From the NCBI GenBank assembly GCA_009691845.1, contig SIAJ01000004.1, positions 85,813-149,812 on the forward strand: DNA of 64,000 nucleotides. The letters run 5' to 3'. Of this stretch, positions 25,143 through 33,969 are shown piece by piece; the stretch's first letter is position 1, and every line of letters begins with the position of its first letter. Source of the DNA: Gemmataceae bacterium (lineage in GTDB: Bacteria; Planctomycetota; Planctomycetia; Gemmatales; Gemmataceae). Under the pieces are notes generated by a model that was not told the DNA's origin, ran no database searches, and was given only the letters and a program-made list of their open reading frames with translations. A program made the translations under genes and the position numbers.

Positions 25143-27602
25143 CTACTTCTTCACGCCACGTTCAGCGTCGACTCGCAAGATGCCGGAACCCGTCAGTTGC
25201 CGCACTGCCTGGCCGTTATCCGTCACCGTGACGTCCAATACCACACCCTGATAGTTGCCGAGCAATGCCTCGGACGTGGCCCGGAGGGTAAAGCTCACTT
25301 CTTTGTCGGCCGAAGAGATCTCGCGCATCGGCTCGACCAATTCCACTCCACGCGGCAGGCGTGCGAGTGTCACCTTGGCTTTGCCGTCAAATTTCTGCAG
25401 GTGATTCAGCTTGCATACCAGTGTTGCCGTCTTGCCGCGTTCGATCGAGGTCCGGGGAATGCGAGCCTCGATGTGCGGTTCTGCGATGGTCAGCTTGAAC
25501 GCCTGCGAAGCAACATAAGTCCGACCGTCGCCATCGGTGTACCCTCGACGGGCCGTGCCAGTCATCGCCGTCAGTGTGATCTGGTGGGCACCGGCCGCCG
25601 CGTTGCGGGCTGCTCCAATTAGGTAGGTCCCCTCCGTCTGACCGGCCGGAACTGTAAACGGCGTCGCCGTGCTTACGCCGATCGGCTTGTATTCCAACTG
25701 CACCGTCACAGGCCCCTCGAAATCTTTGGCTCGCAGAACCTTGAACTTCAGCGTCATCTCACCGTTTTGCACCAGGGCAGATTTCGGCTCTTCCACCTCG
25801 ACTTTGAACGGTGCCGGATCGGTCACGGCCAATGCCAGCCGGTCGATCGGCGTGTGCATGTAGTAGTCGTTGTTTCCATAAGCGTTCATCAAAATGGTCT
25901 GGCGATAACCGCTCGTTAGCGTTGTCCCGCCCACGGGGCGAACGATCAGATCAATCAAAGCGGCTTCCGGCTTCGCGTCCGCGGAGGCTTCGAACACGAC
26001 AGGCACCCGTGTCATCCCAGAGGTCAACTTCGGGGCACGAATTGTCACGCCCTTGGGCAGGTTCACCCCCACGAGTTCCAGTTCACCCGCAAACGGCCGA
26101 TTGGTGGCAAAAATGCCCACTTGAACCGTAAAGCGGTTGCCGGCCGCGACTGAAATGGCCTGCCGAGCTTGCGGCTGGAACTGATTTTCGGGTTCCGGCG
26201 CGATGTAAGTGTAGACGGCATTGTCCAGGAGTTGGGCCTCGACGCGATAGACGTAATCGCTGCCCCCCTCACCACGCTCGTCCTCCACGCCGAGAATAAA
26301 CTCGCCATCGACCGCAGCAGTGAACTCAAGGACAGCGTCGTGACTTTCTCGATTCAAGCCGCCCGCCGGAGCAAGCCCAAGCTGATTCGGTCGCGAGTCG
26401 GCTGCCCGCAGCACAGGTCCGTTCGCCGGACCGCCAATTCGCTTGATCCATAGCACGGGATCAACCGGTGAGCCAAAGGCGTTCGCGAGAGCGTGAAACT
26501 TGAACTGCTCCCCCTTCTTGGCTCGAAAGCGGAAGCAATCGACATCGCCAGGCTTGTCGATGATCCCGTTGAAGGCAACTGGCAGGCTGGAAGTTGTGGA
26601 AGTGGCACCGGCCTCCGGTGTGTCGTTCGGTTCGGTTTCGAGGACGTTGGCAAACGTCGATACACGTAGCCGATTAGGCGACGGGGCCGACCCATCTGCA
26701 TCAACAGCAACAAACGCGAAATCCCCAGTAGCTTTGGGCATCCGCGCGGTGTGATCCCAGGCTCCCTTTGGGTCGCCGAGCACGCGGAGTTTCAGTTCTT
26801 CTCCAGCCGGTCCACCGGCCGGATAAATCGCCGTGGGGCGAGTAAAGGTTCCGAGGTGTAGGCGGTAGACTTCGCCGGCTCCGTTGAACATGCTGTGCCG
26901 AACTTCGACAAAATAGGCCCCGTCACGCGGCACCATGATGGACAACAGCGGGTCTTGAACGAATAGAGCTGAATCGTCGGCGGCGGCCAACTTCTTGCCG
27001 TCGGCGTCGTAGATGGCGAGGTGCAAATCGGGAATGCCACGATCCACGCCCAGGCGTGCGGCTTCAATCTCGGCCGACACGCGCTGGCCGCGTTTGGCTT
27101 CGACTCGATAGAGATCGACATCAGTCGGATCGTTCAGCCGGCCGTGCACCGTCGTGTTGGCCAGCACGTCCATCGCCGTTTCACGCTTATCGTTCCGCAC
27201 CTTGGTTGGCTGTTCGTTCTCTTCAACCGTCGGAAAAGGGCCAACGAAGAAGCGATGGTATTCCGTGAGTCCCTCGCTCGTTCGGAGCCGCAGCCCATGT
27301 GGACCAAGCGGACAATCGGCCGCAAGCTTCAACTTGACTCGAACTCGGATTCCACGCTCGATCGATTGAGATTTTCCGTTCGGTCCGGTGATGCTCTCAA
27401 CGACTTCGAACGATTCAGCAGAGATGCCCGACTCGTAGAAGAGCACTTCACGCGGCTGGTCCAGCCCACGTCCCGTGAAATCGACTTCGATGGTCTTGCC
27501 TTGCTGGCCGCCGGGAGGCGTGAGCCTGGCGAGACGCGGAATGCCCGCGTCGACTTGACTCGCGAGCAGCAATAGTCCAACGCTGGCAACAATAAATCGC
27601 AT
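25143..27602 (-). CDS. Exported PPC-domain protein (pre-peptidase C-terminal type repeats)
   Basis: The product from ATG 27602 is 819 residues with signal peptide MRFIVASVGLLLLASQVDAG. A first IPT/TIG-like region has GGQQGKTIEVDFTGRGLDQP. At least two PPC-like beta domains follow: AMDVLANTTVHGRLNDPTDV with DLYRVEAKRGQRVSAEIEA, and VAFNGIIDKPGDVDCFRFRA with KKGEQFKFHA. Ig-like strands fill the C-terminal 300 residues. No protease motif is seen. Such proteins are thought to be adhesive or binding modules. It lies between DUF1501 and DUF1549/DUF1553 genes on one strand, with a palindrome copy just upstream. Confidence 0.85.
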   Translation of the reverse strand: MRFIVASVGLLLLASQVDAGIPRLARLTPPGGQQGKTIEVDFTGRGLDQPREVLFYESGISAESFEVVESITGPNGKSQSIERGIRVRVKLKLAADCPLGPHGLRLRTSEGLTEYHRFFVGPFPTVEENEQPTKVRNDKRETAMDVLANTTVHGRLNDPTDVDLYRVEAKRGQRVSAEIEAARLGVDRGIPDLHLAIYDADGKKLAAADDSALFVQDPLLSIMVPRDGAYFVEVRHSMFNGAGEVYRLHLGTFTRPTAIYPAGGPAGEELKLRVLGDPKGAWDHTARMPKATGDFAFVAVDADGSAPSPNRLRVSTFANVLETEPNDTPEAGATSTTSSLPVAFNGIIDKPGDVDCFRFRAKKGEQFKFHALANAFGSPVDPVLWIKRIGGPANGPVLRAADSRPNQLGLAPAGGLNRESHDAVLEFTAAVDGEFILGVEDERGEGGSDYVYRVEAQLLDNAVYTYIAPEPENQFQPQARQAISVAAGNRFTVQVGIFATNRPFAGELELVGVNLPKGVTIRAPKLTSGMTRVPVVFEASADAKPEAALIDLIVRPVGGTTLTSGYRQTILMNAYGNNDYYMHTPIDRLALAVTDPAPFKVEVEEPKSALVQNGEMTLKFKVLRAKDFEGPVTVQLEYKPIGVSTATPFTVPAGQTEGTYLIGAARNAAAGAHQITLTAMTGTARRGYTDGDGRTYVASQAFKLTIAEPHIEARIPRTSIERGKTATLVCKLNHLQKFDGKAKVTLARLPRGVELVEPMREISSADKEVSFTLRATSEALLGNYQGVVLDVTVTDNGQAVRQLTGSGILRVDAERGVKK

Positions 27603-27649
27603 TGCAGCTCCTGGCGGAGTCGAAGTGGCACGGGGCGGGAGAAAAGCTA

Positions 27650-27713
27650 AAGTAGTCGGCACACTCCGTGTGCCGACTTTCAACGGTCCGCACACGGAGT
27701 GTGCGGACTACTA
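27650..27713. repeat. Dispersed palindrome family, double copy
   Basis: Two hairpins stand in tandem: agtcggcacactccgtgtgccgact (about 27653-27678) and gtccgcacacggagtgtgcggac (about 27686-27708), with AGTAGT flanks at both ends. The right flank supplies the TAG stop codon (27711-27713) of the DUF1501 gene, as the copy at 18531 does for its neighbour. Confidence 0.88.
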
Positions 27714-29045
27714 TCCGATGAGATCCTTCACAACCGTCCCGCCGTCGATGATCTCGATCGGACGGCCACCGGGAGCCATCAGTTCCTTGTCGGCGTTGAT
27801 GCCGAGCTGGTGGTAGACGGTTGTTAGCACGTCCTCGACGCGAACTGGGTTGTCTTCGGGTTCGCTGGCGGTCGAGTTCGACGAGCCGTAAACGAGCCCC
27901 TTCTTGAAGCCACCACCGGCGACGGCCAATGAGAAGACACGCGGGAAGTGATCGCGGCCCGCGGAGGCGTTGATCTTCGGCGTGCGGCCGAATTCGCTGG
28001 TCACGAGCACAATGGTCGAGTCGAGCAACCCGCGATCGCTGAGGTCGCGAACGAGCCCAGCGAGGGCCTCATCCAGACCAGGGGCTTGGCGACGCATCGC
28101 GTTCTCGATGCCGGCATGCATGTCCCAGCCGCCGTAGCTAACGGTGACGAAGCGCACGCCAGCTTCGACCAATCGTCGTGCGAGCAGAAACCGAGGGCCA
28201 GCGTCCGACGTGCCGTACTTCGCTCGGGTCGCGGGCGTTTCCTTTTCAATATCGAACGCCTGGCGAGCGGCCGGCGAACTGATGAGGGCATAAGCCCGTT
28301 GGTAGAACTCGTCCGTGGCCCCGATCGCCTCGGCTTTTCCGGCCTGGTAGCGGAAGTGATCGTCCACCACGCTGCGAATCTCGCGGCGGGTCGAAAAGCG
28401 GCGATCATCCACTCCGGGCGGCAACATCAAGTCGCGAACCTTGTAGCCATTGCGGGCCGGGTCGGCACCGATGCCGAAGGGACCAAACTGCGAACCGAGA
28501 TAGCCGGTGCCGCCGTATTCGTTGGCACTTGGGACAGCAACGTATGGCGGCAGATCTTTGCGTGGGCCAAACTCGTGAGATACGACTGCACCCAGGGCCG
28601 GGTGATCGATGGCCGGGCTCTTCCGGTAACCGGTGAACATCGTGTACGACGCCCGACCGTGGTCCGCATCTTTGCCGGCGATCGAGCGGATCACCGTCAT
28701 CTTGTCCATGACCTGGGACATCTGCTTGAAGTTCTCGTTCAGCACGATGCCTGGAATTTTGGTCTTCGCGATGCCGAACGGGCCGCGATATTCGAGTGCT
28801 GCCTCCGGCTTCGGATCCCATGATTCCTGATGGGCCATACCGCCTGGCAGAACGATCTGGATGACGCTCTTGGCGATACCTTCTTTGCTCACATAGCTCT
28901 TGAGGTCTCCACGAGCCTGCATTTTGAAGAAATCGCCAAGGGTCAGGCCGAGCGAGCCGATCACGCCAACACGAAGGAATTCGCGGCGACCAGGCTTTTC
29001 GAAATGAGCGGGGTCTTCGTTCCAGGTAACAACGTCAGAGGACAT
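27711..29045 (-). CDS. DUF1501 family exported protein
   Basis: This 444-residue protein starts at ATG 29045. A twin-arginine-like signal (GRREFLRVGVIGSLGLTLGD) lies at residues about 19-38. The DUF1501 core is clear: VIQIVLPGGMAHQESWDPKP, MSQVMDKMTVIRSIAGKD, HGRASYTMFTGYRKSPA, VRFVTVSYGGWDMHAGIEN, STIVLVTSEFGRTPKINASA and GRDHFPRVFSLAVAGGG. The fold is alkaline phosphatase/sulfatase-like, but no activity is established. It heads the four-gene minus-strand cluster with PPC, DUF1549/DUF1553 and the WD40 protein. The 210-bp gap upstream should hold the promoter. Confidence 0.93.
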   Translation of the reverse strand: MSSDVVTWNEDPAHFEKPGRREFLRVGVIGSLGLTLGDFFKMQARGDLKSYVSKEGIAKSVIQIVLPGGMAHQESWDPKPEAALEYRGPFGIAKTKIPGIVLNENFKQMSQVMDKMTVIRSIAGKDADHGRASYTMFTGYRKSPAIDHPALGAVVSHEFGPRKDLPPYVAVPSANEYGGTGYLGSQFGPFGIGADPARNGYKVRDLMLPPGVDDRRFSTRREIRSVVDDHFRYQAGKAEAIGATDEFYQRAYALISSPAARQAFDIEKETPATRAKYGTSDAGPRFLLARRLVEAGVRFVTVSYGGWDMHAGIENAMRRQAPGLDEALAGLVRDLSDRGLLDSTIVLVTSEFGRTPKINASAGRDHFPRVFSLAVAGGGFKKGLVYGSSNSTASEPEDNPVRVEDVLTTVYHQLGINADKELMAPGGRPIEIIDGGTVVKDLIG

Positions 29046-29254
29046 GCGAGGAACCTTTCAGGTGGAATGAACTCTTGTTATCGTCGGAAGGTAGGCCAAC
29101 AAATTAAACACGGGGACGGCAAGGAGGTCTCGGTTTGCCACCCCTAGAGGAGAGAATAGTATTCTCGTGGGGTCGGACTGGCAAAGCAACAGGATTTTTC
29201 GAGAAAGATCGGGGTGGTGAGAGCATCTGAAAAGTTGGTGGAACGTTTGTACCC

Positions 29255-29806
29255 CTACGGCTCCCGGTCGCTTGTCCATTCATCATCAAAATCAGCCTCG
29301 GCGCTGGATCTGAATTCCGCAAGTACCTCGCGCGGCGTCGCACCCTCGGCTACTTTCGCGAACGCCTGCTTTACCTGCGATCGCGACAGCACCAGCATTC
29401 CGTAGGCCACGACCGGTAGGCCCGTGAACATGCAGCAGGCGATCAGCAAAACCAAAATCCAGCCTCCTCCTTCATGGAAGGTTGTCAAAAAACAACCGGG
29501 CAGAAACAGCAGGTTCAACAAGAGCACGACCCGAACGAAGCCTCGAGACCGGAGTTGCTTCAGCCTTCGACTTGCGACGAGGTGGAGAATTCCGACGCAG
29601 ATGATCCCGAAGCCCATCGCAATGTAGACAAATTGCATCGCGAAATCTAAGTCCGACCAGACGTAGGGCGGAGTCCGAAGGCTCACTCTGTAAAAGCCAT
29701 AAATCGGAAATCCAAAGAGGATCAATCCGAAAAAGATCGCGATCACGCCTTGAAGGATCGTCACGATTCGGACGAATTTGAAATACCAAAGCATTGATAG
29801 CCTCAC
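29255..29806 (-). CDS. Four-helix membrane protein, unknown
   Basis: This 183-residue protein has four hydrophobic segments (VRIVTILQGVIAIFFGLILF, QFVYIAMGFGIICVGILHLV, VRVVLLLNLLFLPGCFLTTF, WILVLLIACCMFTGLPVVAY) and a soluble acidic tail. Codon use and hydrophobic pattern support coding. I see no family motif. A second start MLWYFKF four residues in is equally possible. It stands next to a transposase fragment. Confidence 0.65.
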   Translation of the reverse strand: MRLSMLWYFKFVRIVTILQGVIAIFFGLILFGFPIYGFYRVSLRTPPYVWSDLDFAMQFVYIAMGFGIICVGILHLVASRRLKQLRSRGFVRVVLLLNLLFLPGCFLTTFHEGGGWILVLLIACCMFTGLPVVAYGMLVLSRSQVKQAFAKVAEGATPREVLAEFRSSAEADFDDEWTSDREP

Positions 29807-29830
29807 GATTCCACGTAATCGGTGGCGATA

Positions 29831-30034
29831 TCAGCGCCGGAATTTCGCTGAAATGCCTCGATGGCGGCGCGATCCGAGAGAATCGCTGAGCCGTAAGCGA
29901 TCATTCTCCTTGTGGAGTACCGTGCGGCGAGCGTTGCCACGGTTCAGGACGAGGTAGCAATCGCCGCCCTGCGAGGGTCGACGAGTGCGTGGTAGCCCGA
30001 AATGATCGACGACACCGAATGTCACTTCAAGCAA
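29831..30034 (-). pseudogene. Fragment of a REP-associated tyrosine transposase (RayT/IS200-like)
   Basis: A short frame reads LPRTRRPSQGGDCYLVLNRG then NARRTVLHKEND before similarity ends. RayT proteins typically begin MPR-x-x-R and carry YHVLNRGNARRTVFHK near residue 20 (family knowledge), so this is an N-terminal piece of about 30 residues. The rest, including the HUH and catalytic Tyr regions, is missing, and the frame ends in unrelated sequence. RayTs mobilise REP-type palindromes, which are frequent in this window. Exact ends are uncertain. Confidence 0.6.
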
Positions 30035-30081
30035 AAAAGTAGAGTGTCCCCGGGTCGAAGGATTTTCTCTTCGCTTGCGTG

Positions 30082-30942
30082 TCAGGCTGGCCGATGCCGG
30101 TGAAGCAGATCGATCTGTTGGATTTCCTCGGGCTCCAAGTGAAAGCCGAAGACGTCCAGATCTTCCTGCATATGCTTGGCATCCGTCGTGCCCGTGAGCA
30201 GCATCATTTGTACATCGAGAGCGAACCGGAACACGATTTGGTTCATGGTACGCTGATGGCGTTTGGCGATCCGCTTCATTTCAGGATCGGCGAGCGTCGA
30301 GCGATTCGCGGTGAGCAGCGAGAATCCCTGATAGGCGATCTGGTTGGCCATGCACAAATCACGCACTTCGCGATCCCAGCCACGCTCGGCATAACATCGA
30401 TTCTGGACAAAGGTTGGGCGCACACGGGCGGACTGGCAAAGTCGATCGAGTTGTTCGCGTGTGACGTTGCTTACGCCCAGGAAGCGCACTCGTCCCCCAT
30501 CGTGAATTGTCTCCATCGCTCGCCAAGCTTCCCAATCCATTGAAGATAGGCCAAGCCGTTGGCTCGGCCCATGAAGCAAATAAGAATCGATCGTCTCGAC
30601 GCCGAGGTGTTCGAGCGAACTGGCAAAGGACATTGGAACCTGCTCGGTGATCGACGCCTTCGGATCGTAAGGCAGGCGATGGTCCTGGCTGGCCTGAAAG
30701 GTGAATTTGGTCTGCAAGAACAGATCATCTCGAACGACCAGGCCTTTCGCGATGGCTTCCGCCACCGCAAGTCCTACCCCGGCCTCGTGATAGTGGCGAC
30801 GCTGGTTCGCCGTGTCGATCGCCCGGAAGCCCTGTTGAATCGCGAGTGCAACCAGGCGTTGCGTCTCGTCCTCCTTCCAGGCGGTTCCGTACATGAAGCG
30901 GGGCACTGAATGGCCGTTGATCGATCGTGTTTGGTTCGGCAT
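30082..30942 (-). CDS. Aldo/keto reductase
   Basis: The product from ATG 30942 has 286 residues, typical for NAD(P)H-dependent aldo/keto reductases that reduce carbonyls to alcohols. Motifs include GFRAIDTANQRRHYHEAG (Asp43 and probably Tyr51 of the catalytic set), LFLQTKFTF (Lys), DSYLLHGP (His), VRFLGVSNVTREQLDRL and AYQGFSLL. The usual DTAxxY spacing is stretched, so the Tyr assignment is tentative. The C-terminus is short (IQQIDLLHRHRPA). Two palindromes lie upstream. Substrate cannot be told. Confidence 0.85.
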   Translation of the reverse strand: MPNQTRSINGHSVPRFMYGTAWKEDETQRLVALAIQQGFRAIDTANQRRHYHEAGVGLAVAEAIAKGLVVRDDLFLQTKFTFQASQDHRLPYDPKASITEQVPMSFASSLEHLGVETIDSYLLHGPSQRLGLSSMDWEAWRAMETIHDGGRVRFLGVSNVTREQLDRLCQSARVRPTFVQNRCYAERGWDREVRDLCMANQIAYQGFSLLTANRSTLADPEMKRIAKRHQRTMNQIVFRFALDVQMMLLTGTTDAKHMQEDLDVFGFHLEPEEIQQIDLLHRHRPA

Positions 30943-30955
30943 GATTCTCAGTGTA

Positions 30956-30980
30956 GCCGACTGCCAAGTTGGCAATCGGC
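30956..30980. repeat. Palindrome gccga-tgccaa-ttggca-tcggc
   Basis: Arms gccgactgccaa (30956-30967) and ttggcaatcggc (30969-30980) pair over 11 of 12 positions around one base. It lies 14 bp upstream of the aldo/keto reductase start and could be an operator or another dispersed hairpin. Confidence 0.6.
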
Positions 30981-30999
30981 CTGGGTTGCCTTCTATCTC

Positions 31000-31064
31000 G
31001 TGGTGACTCAGGCGAAGCATCGTGAAGCGACCGCGCGTGATGCTTCGGCTTTGACAGTCACCAC
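31000..31064. repeat. Imperfect long inverted repeat overlapping a gene end
   Basis: Outer arms gtggtgact (31000-31008) and agtcaccac (31056-31064), and inner arms cgaagcatc (31013-31021) and gatgcttcg (31039-31047), give a 65-bp cruciform-like element. Its right end includes the stop codon of the zinc-ribbon gene (31058-31060). Confidence 0.7.
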
Positions 31065-32008
31065 ATCAAGCCAACTCGTGGCAGGGGCTTGTTTTCACGC
31101 AGCATTAAACACGTCTCGACTGCTGCGGCCAGCACGGCAATCAAATTCGCGAGGACTGCAAGCCGGAGCCAAATGGTCGTGCGGGCATGGAAGTAGCCCT
31201 TCTCCGAATCAACGTTCATTTCCCATCGCTGCATTTTTTCCGGTGTATTGGCCTGACCCTTCTTCTCTGCGTTGCGATCCTCGATCTTGTCGGAGACTGC
31301 CTTTTGCAGAGCGAAGCCTGATGCCCATTGAGCGAGAACGAATAGGAGCATCATGAGTGCAAATAAACCAATCGCAGCGGGCCGAAACTTCCAGGCGGTC
31401 TGGAAATTGGGTGGAATCTTGATCTTCAAGAGGTCGACCACCAAGCCGCCAAAGGCGAGTGCCAGGGCCGGGAACATGAGAATCAAGAACGGCAACAGCC
31501 ACCAACTCATGTGCAAGCGGGTATTGAGATCGTCACCAATTTTCATTTCGTCGTCCGAAACCGCGTCTCGACCAAGCGAGCCAACCGCACCATACCAGGC
31601 GTTCTGCGTGTAAGCCGAATACCCGCCGGGGAAGAGCCCATTCCACGAGAAGAACGTGAGCACGAAGACTACGAACAACGCCGCGGCCGGGATGAAGCGA
31701 ATGACTTGCGGCTCGAGGGTAAGCGATCTTATGCTGTGAAAGCCGGACAATTCTTGATCCGGGGCCGGCAGCTCGGGCAATCGCGGCTGGGGGGCGTCCA
31801 GCTTCGGCTCGGGCGTGTAAGTTTCAGGAACCGCCAGCGGAACTGGAAACGAGGGCTTCTCAACCGGCGGCGGCGGAACACTCGGTGTGGGAGTGTAGAG
31901 TTGTGGGGCCGCGAACTGCTGATTGCACTCGGGGCAGTTTACAGCCTTGCCTGCCTCGCTGTCTGCGACAGTGATGGCTTTCTGACAGTAAGGACAAAGC
32001 AATCGCAT
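31058..32008 (-). CDS. Zinc-ribbon membrane protein, unknown function
   Basis: From ATG 32008 the product is 316 residues. Residues 1-30 are a zinc ribbon (Cys5-x-x-Cys8 in LLCPYCQ and Cys25-x-x-Cys28 in VNCPECNQQF). A Pro-rich linker follows (about 35-85), then four hydrophobic segments (VIRFIPAAALFVVFVLTFFS, SWWLLPFLILMFPALALAF, AAIGLFALMMLLFVLAQW, LRLAVLANLIAVLAAAVE). The ribbon should be cytoplasmic. This zinc ribbon - Pro linker - membrane plan also occurs at 62377. No enzyme motif is visible. The ORF could start 16 codons earlier, but that part is not ribbon-like. Confidence 0.75.
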   Translation of the reverse strand: MRLLCPYCQKAITVADSEAGKAVNCPECNQQFAAPQLYTPTPSVPPPPVEKPSFPVPLAVPETYTPEPKLDAPQPRLPELPAPDQELSGFHSIRSLTLEPQVIRFIPAAALFVVFVLTFFSWNGLFPGGYSAYTQNAWYGAVGSLGRDAVSDDEMKIGDDLNTRLHMSWWLLPFLILMFPALALAFGGLVVDLLKIKIPPNFQTAWKFRPAAIGLFALMMLLFVLAQWASGFALQKAVSDKIEDRNAEKKGQANTPEKMQRWEMNVDSEKGYFHARTTIWLRLAVLANLIAVLAAAVETCLMLRENKPLPRVGLMW

Positions 32009-32062
32009 GTTCGGTCGTTGGGTAGTAAGTGTTGAATCGTTGTAGCACATCGACACGCTATC

Positions 32063-32094
32063 GTAGTCGGCGCTCGGAGTGTGCGGACTACTTT
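32063..32094. repeat. Dispersed palindrome family, hybrid copy
   Basis: The segment gtagtcggcgctcgg with agtgtgcggactactt has AGTAGT ends but an asymmetric core (gcgctcgg instead of gcacactccg). It lies between nnrD and the zinc-ribbon gene. The left half matches one family half only in its outer bases, as if two halves had recombined. Confidence 0.75.
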
Positions 32095-32103
32095 GGCCGA
32101 CTG

Positions 32104-32985
32104 CTAGCCGCCGACTTCGCGTAACGTTGGTGGAAGATACGTCAAAAGATCGCTCGCAATCAAGGCCGTTTGGCCAAAGTGCTCGGCCGCGAGGTCGCCC
32201 GCCCGGCCATGAACCCAGGCTCCCAGGACGGCCGCATCGAATGCTTCAAGTCCCTGGCCGATGAGTGCCGCGATCAGGCCGGTCAGCACATCGCCGCTGC
32301 CGCCCGTGGCCATGCCCGGATTTCCCGTCGGATTGACGTGGGCACGTTTGCCGTCCGTTACGAGCGTGTTGTGTCCCTTCAGGACAAGCACTACCTGCTG
32401 GTTGGCGGCATACTGAGAGGCGAGTTCTTGTCGCCGAGAACGCACATCGTCGCTGGAACAACCCGTGAGGCGTGCGAATTCGCCGGGATGCGGAGTGAGT
32501 ACGATCGGCATTCGATGTTTCTGCCACGAATGGGAATCAAGCTTGGCCAGTGCATTTAGCCCGTCCGCATCAATGACCAACGGCTTCACGAATCGTTCCA
32601 CGACGGCCGCGATGATCGCAGGCATCGCTTCCGCCTGGCCCAGTCCGGGACCAATCGCGATCACGTCGGCCCAATTCTCCCCAAGTGCAACCAATTCGTC
32701 GATGGCCGAGGATCCCAGCCGGCCACGCAGGTCCTGGGCCAACGGCGTGGTCATGTAGCACGGATTGCCCGCCGCCACCGTGCTCAAGATTTCGCCAGGC
32801 ACGGCCACCTGCACCAGGCCCGCACCGCCGCGCAAGCAGGCGGAGCCACTCAACACGGCCGCTCCGGACATACCACGGCTGCCGGCAACTATCAAGGCTC
32901 TGCCGTATGTCCCCTTGTGCGAATCCGGCGCACGGGGCGTCAAGCGCGGAATGGCGACCGACGTTTCTAGGGGTGATTGCGACAC
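32104..32985 (-). CDS. nnrD: ADP-dependent NAD(P)H-hydrate dehydratase
   Basis: This 293-residue enzyme (from GTG 32985) repairs hydrated NADH/NADPH using ADP. Ribokinase-like motifs are clear: HKGTYGRALIVAGSRGMSG, CLRGGAGLVQVAVP, VIDADGLNAL, VLTPHPGEFARLTG, and the nucleotide site GNPGMATGGSGDVLTGLIAAL (core TGGSGDVLTG), then HGRAGDLAA. It lacks the N-terminal YjeF epimerase domain. The frame is open further upstream to 33147, but that part runs into the promoter region of the divergent SDR gene and is not family-like. Confidence 0.93.
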   Translation of the reverse strand: MSQSPLETSVAIPRLTPRAPDSHKGTYGRALIVAGSRGMSGAAVLSGSACLRGGAGLVQVAVPGEILSTVAAGNPCYMTTPLAQDLRGRLGSSAIDELVALGENWADVIAIGPGLGQAEAMPAIIAAVVERFVKPLVIDADGLNALAKLDSHSWQKHRMPIVLTPHPGEFARLTGCSSDDVRSRRQELASQYAANQQVVLVLKGHNTLVTDGKRAHVNPTGNPGMATGGSGDVLTGLIAALIGQGLEAFDAAVLGAWVHGRAGDLAAEHFGQTALIASDLLTYLPPTLREVGG

Positions 32986-33071
32986 GCTGAAATTGTAGGA
33001 CTTCACTCGCGCGGCTTCGGCGAATATGCTCTCACTCACTGTTCTCCGCATCACCCAGTTGAGCCAACAAC

Positions 33072-33857
33072 ATGAGTACCTCCGCCCGCAATGGTTTGGC
33101 CCTCTTCGACATGACTGGCCGGGTCGTCCTCGTGACGGGTGGCTCAAAAGGGCTAGGCCTCACTATCGCCTCCGGACTGGCTTCGGCCGGAGCAGACGTC
33201 GCACTGGTCAGCCGCAACGAGGCCGAGGTGCAAGCGGCCGCCAAGCAGGTTGCTTCCGCGTTCGGTCATCGAGCCATCGGCATCAAGGCCGACGTGACGG
33301 ATGAGGCCGACGTGGCCCGAGCCGTTTCCCGCACGCTCGCCGATCTCGGTCGCATCGATGTGCTCGTGAATAATGCTGGCATCAACATCCGCGGGCCGAT
33401 CGATTCGCTCACGCTCGAACAGTTTCGCAAGGTGCAGCAGGTGAACACGGAAGGCGTTTGGCTTTCGAGTCGGGCCGTCGTGCCGCACATGAAGGAACGC
33501 CAGTGGGGGCGAATCATCAATATCTCGAGCGCCCTCGGCGTGGTCGGCCTCGGAGAACGCACTTCGTATTGCTCCAGCAAAGGGGCCGTCGTGCAAATGA
33601 CGCGGGCGTTGGCCATCGAGCTGGCACCGTTCAAGATCACTGTGAACGCGATTCTGCCGGGCCCATTCTTGACCGAGATGAATATTCCGATGAAGGACGA
33701 CCCAAAATTTGTGCAGGCCATCGTCGGAGCGACGGCCCTCGGCCGTTGGGGCGAACTCCATGAAATGCAGGGGGCGGCCATGTACCTCGCCAGCGACGCG
33801 GGCAGCTACACGACCGGCAGCATGATCGCAGTGGATGGCGGCTGGACGGCACGCTGA
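33072..33857 (+). CDS. Short-chain dehydrogenase/reductase
   Basis: This 261-residue SDR shows the cofactor motif TGGSKGLG (about residues 22-29), NNAG in DVLVNNAGINIRGP, and the catalytic Ser and Tyr-x-x-x-Lys in NISSALGVVG and SYCSSKGAVVQM. It ends with GSMIAVDGGWTAR, the classic SDR C-terminus. It is a Rossmann-fold NAD(P)H oxidoreductase of the FabG/gluconate-dehydrogenase kind, substrate unknown. A hairpin and an acyl-CoA dehydrogenase gene follow, so a role in fatty-acyl metabolism is possible. Confidence 0.92.
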   Translation: MSTSARNGLALFDMTGRVVLVTGGSKGLGLTIASGLASAGADVALVSRNEAEVQAAAKQVASAFGHRAIGIKADVTDEADVARAVSRTLADLGRIDVLVNNAGINIRGPIDSLTLEQFRKVQQVNTEGVWLSSRAVVPHMKERQWGRIINISSALGVVGLGERTSYCSSKGAVVQMTRALAIELAPFKITVNAILPGPFLTEMNIPMKDDPKFVQAIVGATALGRWGELHEMQGAAMYLASDAGSYTTGSMIAVDGGWTAR

Positions 33858-33887
33858 GTTTGCATTCTTGAGCTATGATTAAACGTC

Positions 33888-33927
33888 TCTCGCTACCGGT
33901 TTGACACGCCGGTAGAATGGAGCGAGA
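33888..33927. terminator. Stem-loop between SDR and acyl-CoA dehydrogenase genes
   Basis: Arms tctcgct (33888-33894) and agcgaga (33921-33927), with inner ctaccgg (33893-33899) and ccggtag (33909-33915), form a two-part hairpin 30 bp after the SDR stop. No T tract follows, so it may be a terminator of the SDR transcript or a leader structure of the next gene. Confidence 0.4.
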
Positions 33928-33969
33928 AGCATTTCGACGGCTCCGATCCTCTCCGCACGGAGGTCGCTC

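Noticed and set aside
27948..28823. Plus-strand 291-codon frame antisense to DUF1501
   Set aside because: It mirrors the codon structure of the strongly supported DUF1501 gene; no SD or domain supports it.
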